Shown here: positions 25,524 through 33,638 of the stretch, one piece after another
Layout: each line of letters begins with the position of its first letter
Numbering within the stretch: the first letter of the stretch is position 1
NCBI RefSeq assembly: GCF_020616555.1
Contig: NZ_CP085173.1
Coordinates: forward strand, 9,006,001-9,070,000
Direction: 5' to 3'
DNA: 64,000 nt
DNA from: Streptomyces longhuiensis
GTDB lineage: Bacteria; Actinomycetota; Actinomycetes; Streptomycetales; Streptomycetaceae
The notes under the pieces: generated by a model
The model's database searches: none
What the model was told of the DNA's origin: nothing
What the model saw: the letters and a program-made list of their open reading frames with translations, nothing else
Program-made: the position numbers and the translations under genes

Positions 25524-26755
25524 CGGGAGGCCCTCTCGACGAGACGGTCGCCCGCGGCGCGCCGCTGGCCGCCGTCGACCAGCCGTCCATCGCGGGCGAT
25601 CACACGGCCCGCGCGGACGACGAGGCTCGGGACGGGCCGGTCCACGACGACCTGCGCCACCGAGTCGCCGGTGAGCAGGACGAAGTCGGCGGGGTCACCG
25701 ACACGCAGTTCCGTCCGCTCCAGGCCCAGGAGCGCGGCGCCTCCGTGGGCCACGACGGCGTAGCACGCGGCGAGTTCGGCGTCCGTGCGGGCGTCGGTGC
25801 GGTACGCGAGGAGATGAGCCCGCGTGATCATGTCGCCGTCGCCGAACGGGGTCCACGGGTCGCGTACGCCGTCGGAGCCCGCCGCGACCAGCACTCCGAG
25901 CTCGCCCAGCGGACCGAAGGGGACGACGGGGTCGGCTCCCAGGGCGCATGTCGCGAGGGATACGCCCGCCTCGGCGAGGATCTCGCCGACCCGCGTCAGC
26001 TCGTCGCCGGCGAGGTCGGCGACGCAGAAGGCGTGGCTGACCGTGACGCGTCCCTGCATGCCGTGCGTCACCGTACGGCGGGCTATCTCGGTGACCTGCT
26101 CGATGCCGGACGGGCCGCCGTCGTGCAGGTGGATGTCCAGCGGGACGGCCGCCCTCTCGGACAGGCCGAACAGGACGTCCAACTGCCCGTTCATGTCACC
26201 GTCGACGCCCACCGGATCCAGTCCGCCGAGCACGTCGGCGCCCTCGGACAGGGCCTTCTCCAGAAGCTCGGCCGTCCCCGGCTCGGTGAGCAGGCCGAGC
26301 TGGGGGAAGGCCACCACCTGTACATCGAGCAGGTCGGCGCGCGAGGCCGCGGCGGCACGGACGCCGTGCACATTGGACAGCCCGTGGACGGGCGCGACGT
26401 CGACATGCGCACGCATGGCCCGGGTGCCGCGGGTGATGGCGCGGTCCATGAGCGCACCGGCGCGTTCCTCGACGGGTGCCGGCATGCCGGCTCGTGCCGC
26501 CACATCGCCGTCGATCAGGTCCCGCAGGCTCGACGCGGGAGTACGGCTGAGCCAGGGCTGGCCCCAGGTGGTCTTGTCGGGATGGATGTGGGCGTCGACC
26601 GGCGAGGGCAGGGCCAAGGCACCGCGGCCGTCGACGACTTCGTACTCTTCAGGCAGAGCGGGAGGGGCGATGGCGGCGATACGCCCGTCGGCGACCAGAA
26701 CGTCGCGGGGCTGCCCGCCGTCCAGACGTATCGCTGTGAACAAGATGTGCGTCAT
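25520..26755 (-). CDS. cytosine-deaminase-like amidohydrolase
   Basis: A 411-residue amidohydrolase-superfamily enzyme. SPVDAHIHPDKTTWG at about residues 51-65 is the HxH..DKT motif of the cytosine deaminase / isopropylammelide hydrolase branch. DIHLHDGG and VTVSHAFCVADL supply further metal-site histidines, and AAGSDGVRDPWTPFGDGDMI the catalytic Asp. Branch members hydrolyse exocyclic amines or rings of cytosine, creatinine, triazines and similar compounds. The substrate here is unknown. It is the first gene of a six-gene operon ending with a whole ABC importer. AAGGAG precedes the ATG, and the gene is divergent from a GntR regulator. Confidence 0.85.
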   Translation of the reverse strand: MTHILFTAIRLDGGQPRDVLVADGRIAAIAPPALPEEYEVVDGRGALALPSPVDAHIHPDKTTWGQPWLSRTPASSLRDLIDGDVAARAGMPAPVEERAGALMDRAITRGTRAMRAHVDVAPVHGLSNVHGVRAAAASRADLLDVQVVAFPQLGLLTEPGTAELLEKALSEGADVLGGLDPVGVDGDMNGQLDVLFGLSERAAVPLDIHLHDGGPSGIEQVTEIARRTVTHGMQGRVTVSHAFCVADLAGDELTRVGEILAEAGVSLATCALGADPVVPFGPLGELGVLVAAGSDGVRDPWTPFGDGDMITRAHLLAYRTDARTDAELAACYAVVAHGGAALLGLERTELRVGDPADFVLLTGDSVAQVVVDRPVPSLVVRAGRVIARDGRLVDGGQRRAAGDRLVERASR

Positions 26756-26804
26756 GACGGCATTACTCCTTCGTTGGAGACGAACCGACCGATAGAGTTA
26801 TCAG

Positions 26805-26817
26805 GTCATCAGATGAC
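26805..26817. promoter_or_regulatory. GntR-type palindromic operator
   Basis: GTCATC-A-GATGAC is a perfect 13-bp palindrome lying 17 bp before the GntR start at 26834 and 50 bp before the divergent amidohydrolase start. FCD-type GntR regulators commonly bind such short dyads, so this is a candidate site controlling both directions. Confidence 0.65.
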
Positions 26818-26833
26818 TAGAGAAGGGGTTGGG

Positions 26834-27520
26834 ATGAAAAACGTGGAACGGGCTCCGTCGCTCGTCGACACCGTGATCACCGCGCTGCGGCAGGAGATCG
26901 CGACGGGCACCTGGCAGCTCGGCGACAAGATCCCGTCCGAGAGCCGGCTCGCCGAGACGCTGGGCGTCAGCCGCCTGTCGGTGCGCGAGGCCGTGCGCGT
27001 GCTGGTGCACTCGGGCCTGCTGATGACCCGTCAGGGCAACGGGACCTTCGTGACGGCCACCGACGAGGCCGAGGTCGCGCTGCGCCGCCAGCTCGACCGC
27101 GCCGCCGCCCAGGACATCATCGACGTACGCCGCGGCCTGGACATCGTCGCCGCCCGGCTCGCCGCGACGAGGCGCACGGCGGACGATCTCCAGCGGATGC
27201 GGAAGGCCCTGGACGACCGGGCCGACGCGAGCCGGAACGCCGACGTGGACGCCTTCGCGGACGCCGACGTCGACTTCCACCTCCGCATCGCCGAGGCCTC
27301 CCACAACCCCGTGCTGCAGAACCTCTACCGGGGCATGAGCGACGCCCTGCGCGACAGCGTCAAGGCCGACCAGTGCATGAAGCACACCCTCAGCGGCGAC
27401 GACACCTCGCACGAGGACCTGCACCGGGCCGTCGAGGATGGGGACGCAGGCGCCGCGGCGGCCGTCGCGGTGGCCATCCTCGACCAGCAGGAGACCGGCT
27501 CCGATGCCCCGGCCGGCTGA
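26834..27520 (+). CDS. GntR/FadR-family (FCD) regulator
   Basis: A 228-residue regulator. The wHTH is at about residues 10-70 (LGDKIPSESRLAETLGVSRLSVREAVRVLVHSGLL, then TRQGNGTFV). The FCD effector domain has the metal/ligand residues in DVRRGLDIVAARLAA, DVDFHLRIAEASHN and the terminal HEDLHRAVEDGD. The ATG at 26834 follows GAAGGGG; another ATG lies at 26813, inside the palindrome. It is divergent from the amidohydrolase-ABC operon and probably controls it in response to a substrate or product. Confidence 0.9.
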   Translation: MKNVERAPSLVDTVITALRQEIATGTWQLGDKIPSESRLAETLGVSRLSVREAVRVLVHSGLLMTRQGNGTFVTATDEAEVALRRQLDRAAAQDIIDVRRGLDIVAARLAATRRTADDLQRMRKALDDRADASRNADVDAFADADVDFHLRIAEASHNPVLQNLYRGMSDALRDSVKADQCMKHTLSGDDTSHEDLHRAVEDGDAGAAAAVAVAILDQQETGSDAPAG

Positions 27521-27593
27521 CCGCGGCCCGGACGCCCGTCTTCTGCCCGGGGTACGGCCGAATGACCTGCGACGCGGTGCGAGAATGGTGGTC

Positions 27594-28247
27594 ATGGCAG
27601 GGGATGACACTTTCGAGCCCGAGTCGGAGCGGGTCACGCGCACGCTGCGGGATCAGATTCTCGACGGGGTGCGGGCACCGGGCAGCAAGCTCGTGGAGCG
27701 GGAACTGGCGGCCGAGCTGGGCGTGAGCCGCCTGCCCGTCCGTGACGCCCTCAAGGACCTGGTGAACGAGGGCCTTGTCACCCCGCGCCCGCGGAGCTGG
27801 GCGGTCGTCCGTGAGTTCACCGCCTCCGACGTCGAGGACCTCGACGAGGTCAAGGCCGCCCTGGAGATGCTGGCGTTCCGTCTCGCCGCCCAGCGGCGCA
27901 CCCGCGCGGGTCTCGCGCGGCTGCGGGCCGACCTGGACGCCGAGCTGAGGGCGGCGGCCAAGGGCGAGGCCGTACCCGCGCGCCGTGCCGCCGCCGACTT
28001 CCACGAGACGGTGACAGCGCTCGCCGACAACGAGCTCCTGAACGAGCTCGGCCGCACCCTGAGCAGCCGCATGCGATGGCTGCTCGGCCAGCACGACGAC
28101 ATCTCCGGCGTCGCCAAGGAGCACGAGGAGCTGTACGAGGCGATCGAGGCCCGGGACGTGCCGCGCGTCGAGGAGCTGGCGCTCAAGCACCTGGCGACCG
28201 GCCGCAGCGAGGCCGCCGCGCACCGCAGGCGCACCCCGGAGCAGTAG
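27594..28247 (+). CDS. second GntR-family (FCD) regulator
   Basis: A 217-residue regulator with wHTH VTRTLRDQILDGVRAPGSKLVERELAAELGVSRLPVRDALKDLVNEGLV and an FCD domain (DLDEVKAALEMLAFRLAA, DFHETVTALADNELL, EHEELYEAIEARD). An ATG at 27585 is an alternative start. It lies 73 bp after the first GntR, is in the same direction, and is convergent with the NCS1-permease gene that ends the carbamoyltransferase operon. It is a candidate owner of the GTATAC-centred sites at 33589 and 36240. Confidence 0.88.
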   Translation: MAGDDTFEPESERVTRTLRDQILDGVRAPGSKLVERELAAELGVSRLPVRDALKDLVNEGLVTPRPRSWAVVREFTASDVEDLDEVKAALEMLAFRLAAQRRTRAGLARLRADLDAELRAAAKGEAVPARRAAADFHETVTALADNELLNELGRTLSSRMRWLLGQHDDISGVAKEHEELYEAIEARDVPRVEELALKHLATGRSEAAAHRRRTPEQ

Positions 28248-28267
28248 CCGCACGCCCGCGTCCGCCA

Positions 28268-29584
28268 TCACTCGCCCCGGCTTCGTGCGGGTATCCCCTC
28301 CAGGACCGCGTAGGCGATCAGGGCGACGAGCAGGCCGGTGACCGCGTCGGAGAACTGCGGCGCGTACCAGTGCACGAGCCCCCCGGCGGCCGCTCCGGCC
28401 GCCCACGCGCCGAACGCCGTGGGACGCACCGCCGCCTCGGCCCGCCCGTCGAGCCGGCGGCGCAGCAGCACCTGGTCGGCGATCAGTACGCCGCCGAGCG
28501 GTGGGACGAACACGCTGAGGACGACCAGCCAGTCGAGGAAGTGGTCCCACACACCGGCCAGCGCGGCGACCGTGCCGACGACCCCCAGGACGATCGTCAT
28601 CACGCGCATCCTCGTACGGGTCAGATGTGACCAGCTGAGCGCGCCGTTGTAGAGGCAGTGGCTGCAGACGGAGCCGAGGTTGACGAAGACGAACACCGCG
28701 GCCAGTACGTCGAGGGCGACCCCGTGACCGCCGGTGAGGATCGGCAGGAAATTGCCGCCGACCGTGCCCGCCGAGGCCACGGCGCCGGCCGCCACGACGA
28801 TGCCTCCGGTGATCTGGGCGACGAGACTCGCCACGGGGAACGCGGTGGCCGTCGCGATGACGGCCTGCCTGCCGTTCTTGGACCAGCGCGTGAAGTCGGC
28901 CGTCATCGTTCCGGAGTCCGCGAACGTCGCCATGATGAGCGAGACGGCGGCGCCGAAGGTGAGGGCGCTGCTCCCGCCGACGCCCTTGTAGTCGAGGACG
29001 GTCGCGAGGTCGTGGTCCCTGGAGACGATCACCAGGGCTATCAGGCCGACGAGGAGGAACAGCGGGGCGGCGACCGCGCCCAGCCAGGACAGGGCACGGA
29101 TGCCGAGGAACGTGATCGCGACGAAGGCCACCCCGGCGACGGCGGCGACGAGTTGTTCGTGCCAGCCGAACGCCTGGTGCAGGGTGGCCCCCGTCGCGCC
29201 GGTGTTGAAGGCGAACCACCCGACGACGACCGTCGCGAGGAAACCGGACGCGACGACGTAGCCGACCCTCCCGAAGGTCTTGGTCGCCTGGAGCGAGAAG
29301 CTCTCGCCGGTACTGCCCGCCCGGTGACTGAGCAGACCGACGTAGACCAGCATCACGAGGTTCGCGGCGACGATCGCGGCCAGACCGCGCCAGAAGCCCA
29401 TGAGCGCGACGACGATCCCGCCGGGGACGGCGTTGGTCAGGATCATCGGGAACCCGAACCACACGGCTGACACGGTGAGAAGGGACTTGCGGCTCTCCAC
29501 CGGAACGGGCGTGTGCTCGTACTCCGGGTCCAGCTCCAGGCCCGCGTGGGCCGTTTCCGCCAGGGCGGGATCGCGTCTGTTCAT
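28268..29584 (-). CDS. NCS1 permease, cytosine permease (CodB)-like
   Basis: A 438-residue, 12-segment permease of the cytosine/purine/ureide NCS1 family. The N-terminal VWFGFPMILTNAVPGGIVVALMGFWRGLAA and the following VGLLSHRAGSTGESFSLQATKTFGRVGY match CodB-type members. It begins 31 bp after the DUF1116 gene and is probably the last gene of the oxamate-carbamoyltransferase-like operon. It therefore likely imports that pathway's precursor, such as a pyrimidine, hydantoin or ureide. Confidence 0.85.
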   Translation of the reverse strand: MNRRDPALAETAHAGLELDPEYEHTPVPVESRKSLLTVSAVWFGFPMILTNAVPGGIVVALMGFWRGLAAIVAANLVMLVYVGLLSHRAGSTGESFSLQATKTFGRVGYVVASGFLATVVVGWFAFNTGATGATLHQAFGWHEQLVAAVAGVAFVAITFLGIRALSWLGAVAAPLFLLVGLIALVIVSRDHDLATVLDYKGVGGSSALTFGAAVSLIMATFADSGTMTADFTRWSKNGRQAVIATATAFPVASLVAQITGGIVVAAGAVASAGTVGGNFLPILTGGHGVALDVLAAVFVFVNLGSVCSHCLYNGALSWSHLTRTRMRVMTIVLGVVGTVAALAGVWDHFLDWLVVLSVFVPPLGGVLIADQVLLRRRLDGRAEAAVRPTAFGAWAAGAAAGGLVHWYAPQFSDAVTGLLVALIAYAVLEGIPARSRGE

Positions 29585-29615
29585 GGTGGGTCTCCGTGGA
29601 TTGGCCGGCGCGCCG

Positions 29616-31043
29616 TCAGGCGACCGTGCGGGCGAGAGCTCTGGCGGCCTGCTCGAAGACTGCGGCGGGCGGGTGCGTGATGCCGGCGCCGATCATCCCG
29701 ATGCCCGCTTCCCTGTGGGCGATCGCGGTGTTGATGACCGGCAGGATCCCGGTGGCCAGGACCTTGCGGACGTCGATGCCGGTGGGGATGCCCTCGAAGC
29801 CCAGGGCGGGGATGGTGACGTTCGGGTTCTGCGTCGTGGTGATCTCGCCCATGTCCCGCGTGAAGGCGACGGCCTCCTGCACGGTTCCGCCGACGAGCGC
29901 GACGATGGCGGGTGCGGTCGCCATGGCGAACCCGCCGAAGCCGTACGTCTCGCTGATCGCGCTGTCACCGATGTCCAGGCCGGCGTCCTCGGGCCTGAAC
30001 CCGGCGAACATCGGCCCGATGACCGGCTGGGCCGGGCCCGTGAGCCACTGGTTCCCGGGCAGGCCGCTGACGCGGAGGCCGAACTCGACGCCGTTGCGGG
30101 CCATCGTCGTCACGATGGTCGAACCCTCGATGCCATGAGCGGCGTCCATGGCGGCCTTGGCCATGGCGAGCCACGTGGGTCCGGAGAAGTAGTCCGAACT
30201 GGCGATGAAGTCGAAGACCTCCTTCTTCTGCTCCGTGGTGAAACTCGTCTGCAGCAGGGCGGGAGTGAGTGCCTGCGTGAGGAGCAGGGTTCCCGCGATG
30301 TTGCGGTTGTGGCACTCGTCGCCCATGTGCAGCGCCTGGGAGAGCAGGAGACGCAGGTCGACGGGGCCACCGATCTCCATGGCCTCCTTGAGCATGGGGC
30401 CGAGGACGTCCCGCATCCACACGAGACGCTCGATGACGCTCTCGTCGTTCGCCCCCATGCGGAGGATCTTCGCCATCTGCTCGGAGAGGTTGGTGAAGGC
30501 GGTGTTGCCATGCGTCTCGTTGCGGACGATGTGCATGTACATCGACGCGGACGTGACACCGGCCATCGAACCGACGCAGTCGTGTTCGTGGCAGGGCGAG
30601 AAGGTGATCTCGCCGGATGCCGCGAGCCGTTCGGCGTCGTCGAGGTCACGAGCCAGGCCCTCGAACACGAGGGCGCCGGTGACGGCCCCCTTCATGGCGC
30701 CCGCCATACGATCCCAGGTGATCGGCGGTCCGGCGTGCAGGATCGTCGTCGGGGTCATCCCGGGCACCACGTCGATGGCCCGGCCGAAGCCGACCAGCAT
30801 CGGCCGTGCGCCGACGATGCGGTCGACGGCTTCGGCATTGGCCGCGTCGGTCCGCTCGGCGACGCGTGGGTCCTCCAGTGCGTCGAGAGCCGCGAGGACC
30901 TCGGGGCTGCCGCCGCCGGGCGGAGTCCAGTCGAGGGTCGTGACCTGCGCGCCCTGGGCGGTGAGGTCCCGGTCGAACATGGCCAGTCCGACGTTGACGA
31001 CGCTGAGGTCGCTGGTGAAGAGGCTGGTGGCCTGAGTGCTCAT
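29616..31043 (-). CDS. allG: DUF1116 protein, oxamate carbamoyltransferase subunit AllG-like (YlbE)
   Basis: A 475-residue DUF1116 protein. In E. coli the homologue YlbE/AllG is one of three subunits of oxamate carbamoyltransferase, which phosphorolyses oxalurate to oxamate and carbamoyl phosphate in anaerobic allantoin use. LFTSDLSVVNVGLAMFDRDLTAQGAQVTTLDWTPPGGG at the N-terminus, GDECHNRNIAGT near the middle and the Gly-rich C-terminal half match the family. The ATG overlaps the fdrA stop by 4 nt. The symbol is by homology; the substrate in this organism is inferred. Confidence 0.85.
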   Translation of the reverse strand: MSTQATSLFTSDLSVVNVGLAMFDRDLTAQGAQVTTLDWTPPGGGSPEVLAALDALEDPRVAERTDAANAEAVDRIVGARPMLVGFGRAIDVVPGMTPTTILHAGPPITWDRMAGAMKGAVTGALVFEGLARDLDDAERLAASGEITFSPCHEHDCVGSMAGVTSASMYMHIVRNETHGNTAFTNLSEQMAKILRMGANDESVIERLVWMRDVLGPMLKEAMEIGGPVDLRLLLSQALHMGDECHNRNIAGTLLLTQALTPALLQTSFTTEQKKEVFDFIASSDYFSGPTWLAMAKAAMDAAHGIEGSTIVTTMARNGVEFGLRVSGLPGNQWLTGPAQPVIGPMFAGFRPEDAGLDIGDSAISETYGFGGFAMATAPAIVALVGGTVQEAVAFTRDMGEITTTQNPNVTIPALGFEGIPTGIDVRKVLATGILPVINTAIAHREAGIGMIGAGITHPPAAVFEQAARALARTVA

Positions 31044-32590
31044 GCGCGGTGTGCCTTCCGGGCGGTCTCACGGGCGAAGTGGCCCGTCTCGGTGCTGCTG
31101 CGGGTGACGGTGACTCCGGCGGCCTCCAGGGCCGCGACCTGCTCGGCGAGGGCCGGGGTGTCGAGGTCGGTGCCCAGGACGTAGCCCACGATCTCCAGGT
31201 GACGGCCCGCGTCGGAGGCGATCTTCCTGGCCTGGGCGATGGCGGGGAGCGTGACCCCGACCGGGTCCTCGTGAGCGCCGAACCCGAGGACGAAGTCCAT
31301 GAGGATGACGGCTACTTGGGGGTCCTCGGCCTCCTCGACGAGGCGCGCCAGGCGTAGGGACGGGTCGATCATCGGGTGCGGGCGGCCGTTGGTGAAGTCG
31401 TCGTCGCCGAAGTCGAGGAAGGTGTGCCCGACGCTGGAACTGCCGGCCGTCAGACGCCGCCCGGGGTCCTTCTGGATGTTGCTCCACACGTTGTCGCTGA
31501 CTTCGAGGAGCGCGTACATCGACTCGTCGCACAGGGTTCCGCCGCAGAACAGGCCCCGCACGTAACGCTGTTCAGGTGAGAGCCGGGCGCAGACCTCGTC
31601 CACCTGCTTGGCGGCCAGTTCGTCGACGGCCGCGTGGGCGTCGACCCCGAGGCGGACGGCCTGGAGCGCCGCGTCCTGGGTGCTCGCGGCGAAGTGTCCG
31701 CCGGCCGCGGTCACGGTCTCCTCGGATCCGCCGACGAAGTAGACGACCACGGGCTTGCCCGCGCCCGCGATCTCGGCCAGCACCTTGTCCTGCACCGCGG
31801 GAGCTGGTGGCTTGGACACGAGGACGATCACGCTGGTCCCGGGATCGTCGGCGAGCGCCCGGATCCCGTCGATCATCATGATGCCGCCGACCTGCTCACT
31901 GAGATCGCGGCCGCCCGTGCCGATGAGCTGCGAGATGCCCGCGCCCAGCGCGTGGATACGGACACTGACCTCCTGCGCGCCGGTGCCGGACGCCGCGACG
32001 ACGCCGACGGTGCCGGGCCGCACGGCGTTCCCGAAGCACAGCGCGACATTGTTGATGATCGCGGTGCCGCAGTCGGGCCCCATCATGAACAGGCCCTTGC
32101 TGTGTGCCAGTTGCTTGAGACGGACCTCTTCCTCGATGGGGACGTTGTCGCTGAAGACCATCACGTGCAGGCCGTTCTCCAGCGCCTTGCGGGCCTCCCG
32201 GCCCGCGTACGCGCCGTTGACCGCGACGATCGCGAGGTTCGCCTCGGGGATGGCCCGCGCGGCGCTGTCGACCGTGCGGTACGTGACCGTGTCCGCGCCA
32301 CCGCGCGCACTGGGCGCCTTCTGTACGAGGAGCTCCTCGACCTCCGACAGGAGTGCCGCGTGGTCGGCTCCCTCGCCCGCCTCCACGACGATCATGAGAT
32401 CCCCGGTGCCCGCGGCGCCGAGATCCGCCGTGAGGAGGCCGAGGTTGCTCAGCACGCCCTTGTTCATCTCGGTGCCCATGGCGACGAACGCCTGCTCCAC
32501 GCCGGGCAGTTGGTTCGCCCGCGTCGAGATGGACATCAGGGACACCGAGTCGAAGTAGGTGTTCTTCTTGACGACTGCTGTGATGCTCAC
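31040..32590 (-). CDS. allF: FdrA-family acyl-CoA-synthetase-like protein, oxamate carbamoyltransferase subunit AllF-like
   Basis: A 516-residue FdrA protein, related to succinyl-CoA ligase subunits. The N-terminus ITAVVKKNTYFDSVSLMSIS, GPDCGTAIINNVALCFGN from about residue 171, VVAASGTGAQEVSVRIHALGAGISQLIGTGGRDLSE and FCGGTLCDE are family marks. In E. coli, FdrA/AllF works with AllG and AllH as oxamate carbamoyltransferase. The GTG at 32590 restores the conserved N-terminus and overlaps the DUF2877 stop by 4 nt (GTGA). Confidence 0.88.
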   Translation of the reverse strand: MSITAVVKKNTYFDSVSLMSISTRANQLPGVEQAFVAMGTEMNKGVLSNLGLLTADLGAAGTGDLMIVVEAGEGADHAALLSEVEELLVQKAPSARGGADTVTYRTVDSAARAIPEANLAIVAVNGAYAGREARKALENGLHVMVFSDNVPIEEEVRLKQLAHSKGLFMMGPDCGTAIINNVALCFGNAVRPGTVGVVAASGTGAQEVSVRIHALGAGISQLIGTGGRDLSEQVGGIMMIDGIRALADDPGTSVIVLVSKPPAPAVQDKVLAEIAGAGKPVVVYFVGGSEETVTAAGGHFAASTQDAALQAVRLGVDAHAAVDELAAKQVDEVCARLSPEQRYVRGLFCGGTLCDESMYALLEVSDNVWSNIQKDPGRRLTAGSSSVGHTFLDFGDDDFTNGRPHPMIDPSLRLARLVEEAEDPQVAVILMDFVLGFGAHEDPVGVTLPAIAQARKIASDAGRHLEIVGYVLGTDLDTPALAEQVAALEAAGVTVTRSSTETGHFARETARKAHRA

Positions 32591-33525
32591 AGCGAACCTC
32601 GCAGTTCTTTCTCCAGGCGAAGCCCGGTCACCAGACCGGACAAGGTGTCGGTGCCGGACGTGTGACCGATGGCCAGCACGTGTCGGACCGGGGTGCGGAT
32701 GGATTCGGTCGGCCGCGCCTCGCTCCACCCGGAGGGGTGGGCCAGCGCGTGCAGGACGTCGAGCAGTGCGGCGCGGGCCCGTCCCGCCAGGGCCTCGTCG
32801 AGCGTGGTGACGCTCAACCGCGTGGTGCGGCCGGGGTGTTCGAGCAGGACGCCCTGAAGCGCCCGCCCGAAGGGGGCGAGCCCGCTGCCCTGGAGCGAGG
32901 ACAACAGGGCCAGGGCGGTCAGGAAGTCGTCGCCCGCGGGCGTCAGTCCCGGGCCGAGTCCGAGAAGTGACAGGACGCCGCGGCGCATGCCGGCGTCGTC
33001 CGCGGACCTGATCGCGCGTACGAGGGTGTCCCGTCCGTCGGCGAGTGCCCGGGTGACGGCTGCCTCCATCGACGATGCGGTGGGAGTCGGGCCGAGCATG
33101 CCGCCGCGTGAGCCGTGTGCCTGTATCAGCCGGTCGAGCGCCGAGGCGGCGGCCGCGAGGTCGCGGGGGTCGAGCGCCGCGAGCGACGGAAGAATGGGAT
33201 GCCATTCATCCGCGCCCTCCGTGTGTACCCGCAGGAGCGCGTCCGCCGCGCGAAGAGTGATGACACCTGGCGCGAACTCCACGGCCTGACCCGCCGAGAT
33301 GCCCCTCCCTGACCAGCTGTCCACGTCGGTGACGAGGGTCCTGGGGGCGTCACCCCCGCCTCGGGCGGCGAGGGCGACGAGCCTCTCACCAGGCGTCAGT
33401 ACGTTGACAGTCCGGTGGAAGACGCTGTCGACGACGCCCTGCCCGCGGAGCACGCGCAGGTGCGCGATCAGCGCGGCGTCGCCGGACATGGCGCGCAGCC
33501 CGGTGGCTGTGCCCAGAGAAGTCAC
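32587..33525 (-). CDS. allH: DUF2877 protein, oxamate carbamoyltransferase subunit AllH-like (YlbF)
   Basis: A 312-residue DUF2877 protein identified by LLGLGPGLTPAGDDFLTALALL near residues 204-225 and the C-terminal IGHTSGTDTLSGLVTGL. The E. coli homogue YlbF/AllH completes the oxamate carbamoyltransferase complex. Here it is the first gene of the order allH-allF-allG-NCS1 permease. Its start at 33525 is 113 bp from the divergent carbamate kinase ATG, with a TGGTATACCA dyad between. Confidence 0.85.
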   Translation of the reverse strand: MTSLGTATGLRAMSGDAALIAHLRVLRGQGVVDSVFHRTVNVLTPGERLVALAARGGGDAPRTLVTDVDSWSGRGISAGQAVEFAPGVITLRAADALLRVHTEGADEWHPILPSLAALDPRDLAAAASALDRLIQAHGSRGGMLGPTPTASSMEAAVTRALADGRDTLVRAIRSADDAGMRRGVLSLLGLGPGLTPAGDDFLTALALLSSLQGSGLAPFGRALQGVLLEHPGRTTRLSVTTLDEALAGRARAALLDVLHALAHPSGWSEARPTESIRTPVRHVLAIGHTSGTDTLSGLVTGLRLEKELRGSL

Positions 33526-33588
33526 TGCACCCTCCTCGCCCTCACCGTGCCCGTCGGGCGTGATGGGTTCCCTTCAACATTCGCTCAC

Positions 33589-33598
33589 TGGTATACCA
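33589..33598. promoter_or_regulatory. TGGTATACCA palindrome (GntR/FCD-type operator)
   Basis: A perfect 10-bp palindrome centred on GTATAC between the divergent carbamoyltransferase operon and carbamate kinase. It is 41 bp before the kinase ATG, and TTGACA follows at 33600. The same core recurs at 36240, which suggests one regulator controls both loci. Confidence 0.6.
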
Positions 33599-33638
33599 TT
33601 TGACAATGGGGAAGCGAACAAGTCTGTGGAGGGAATCC

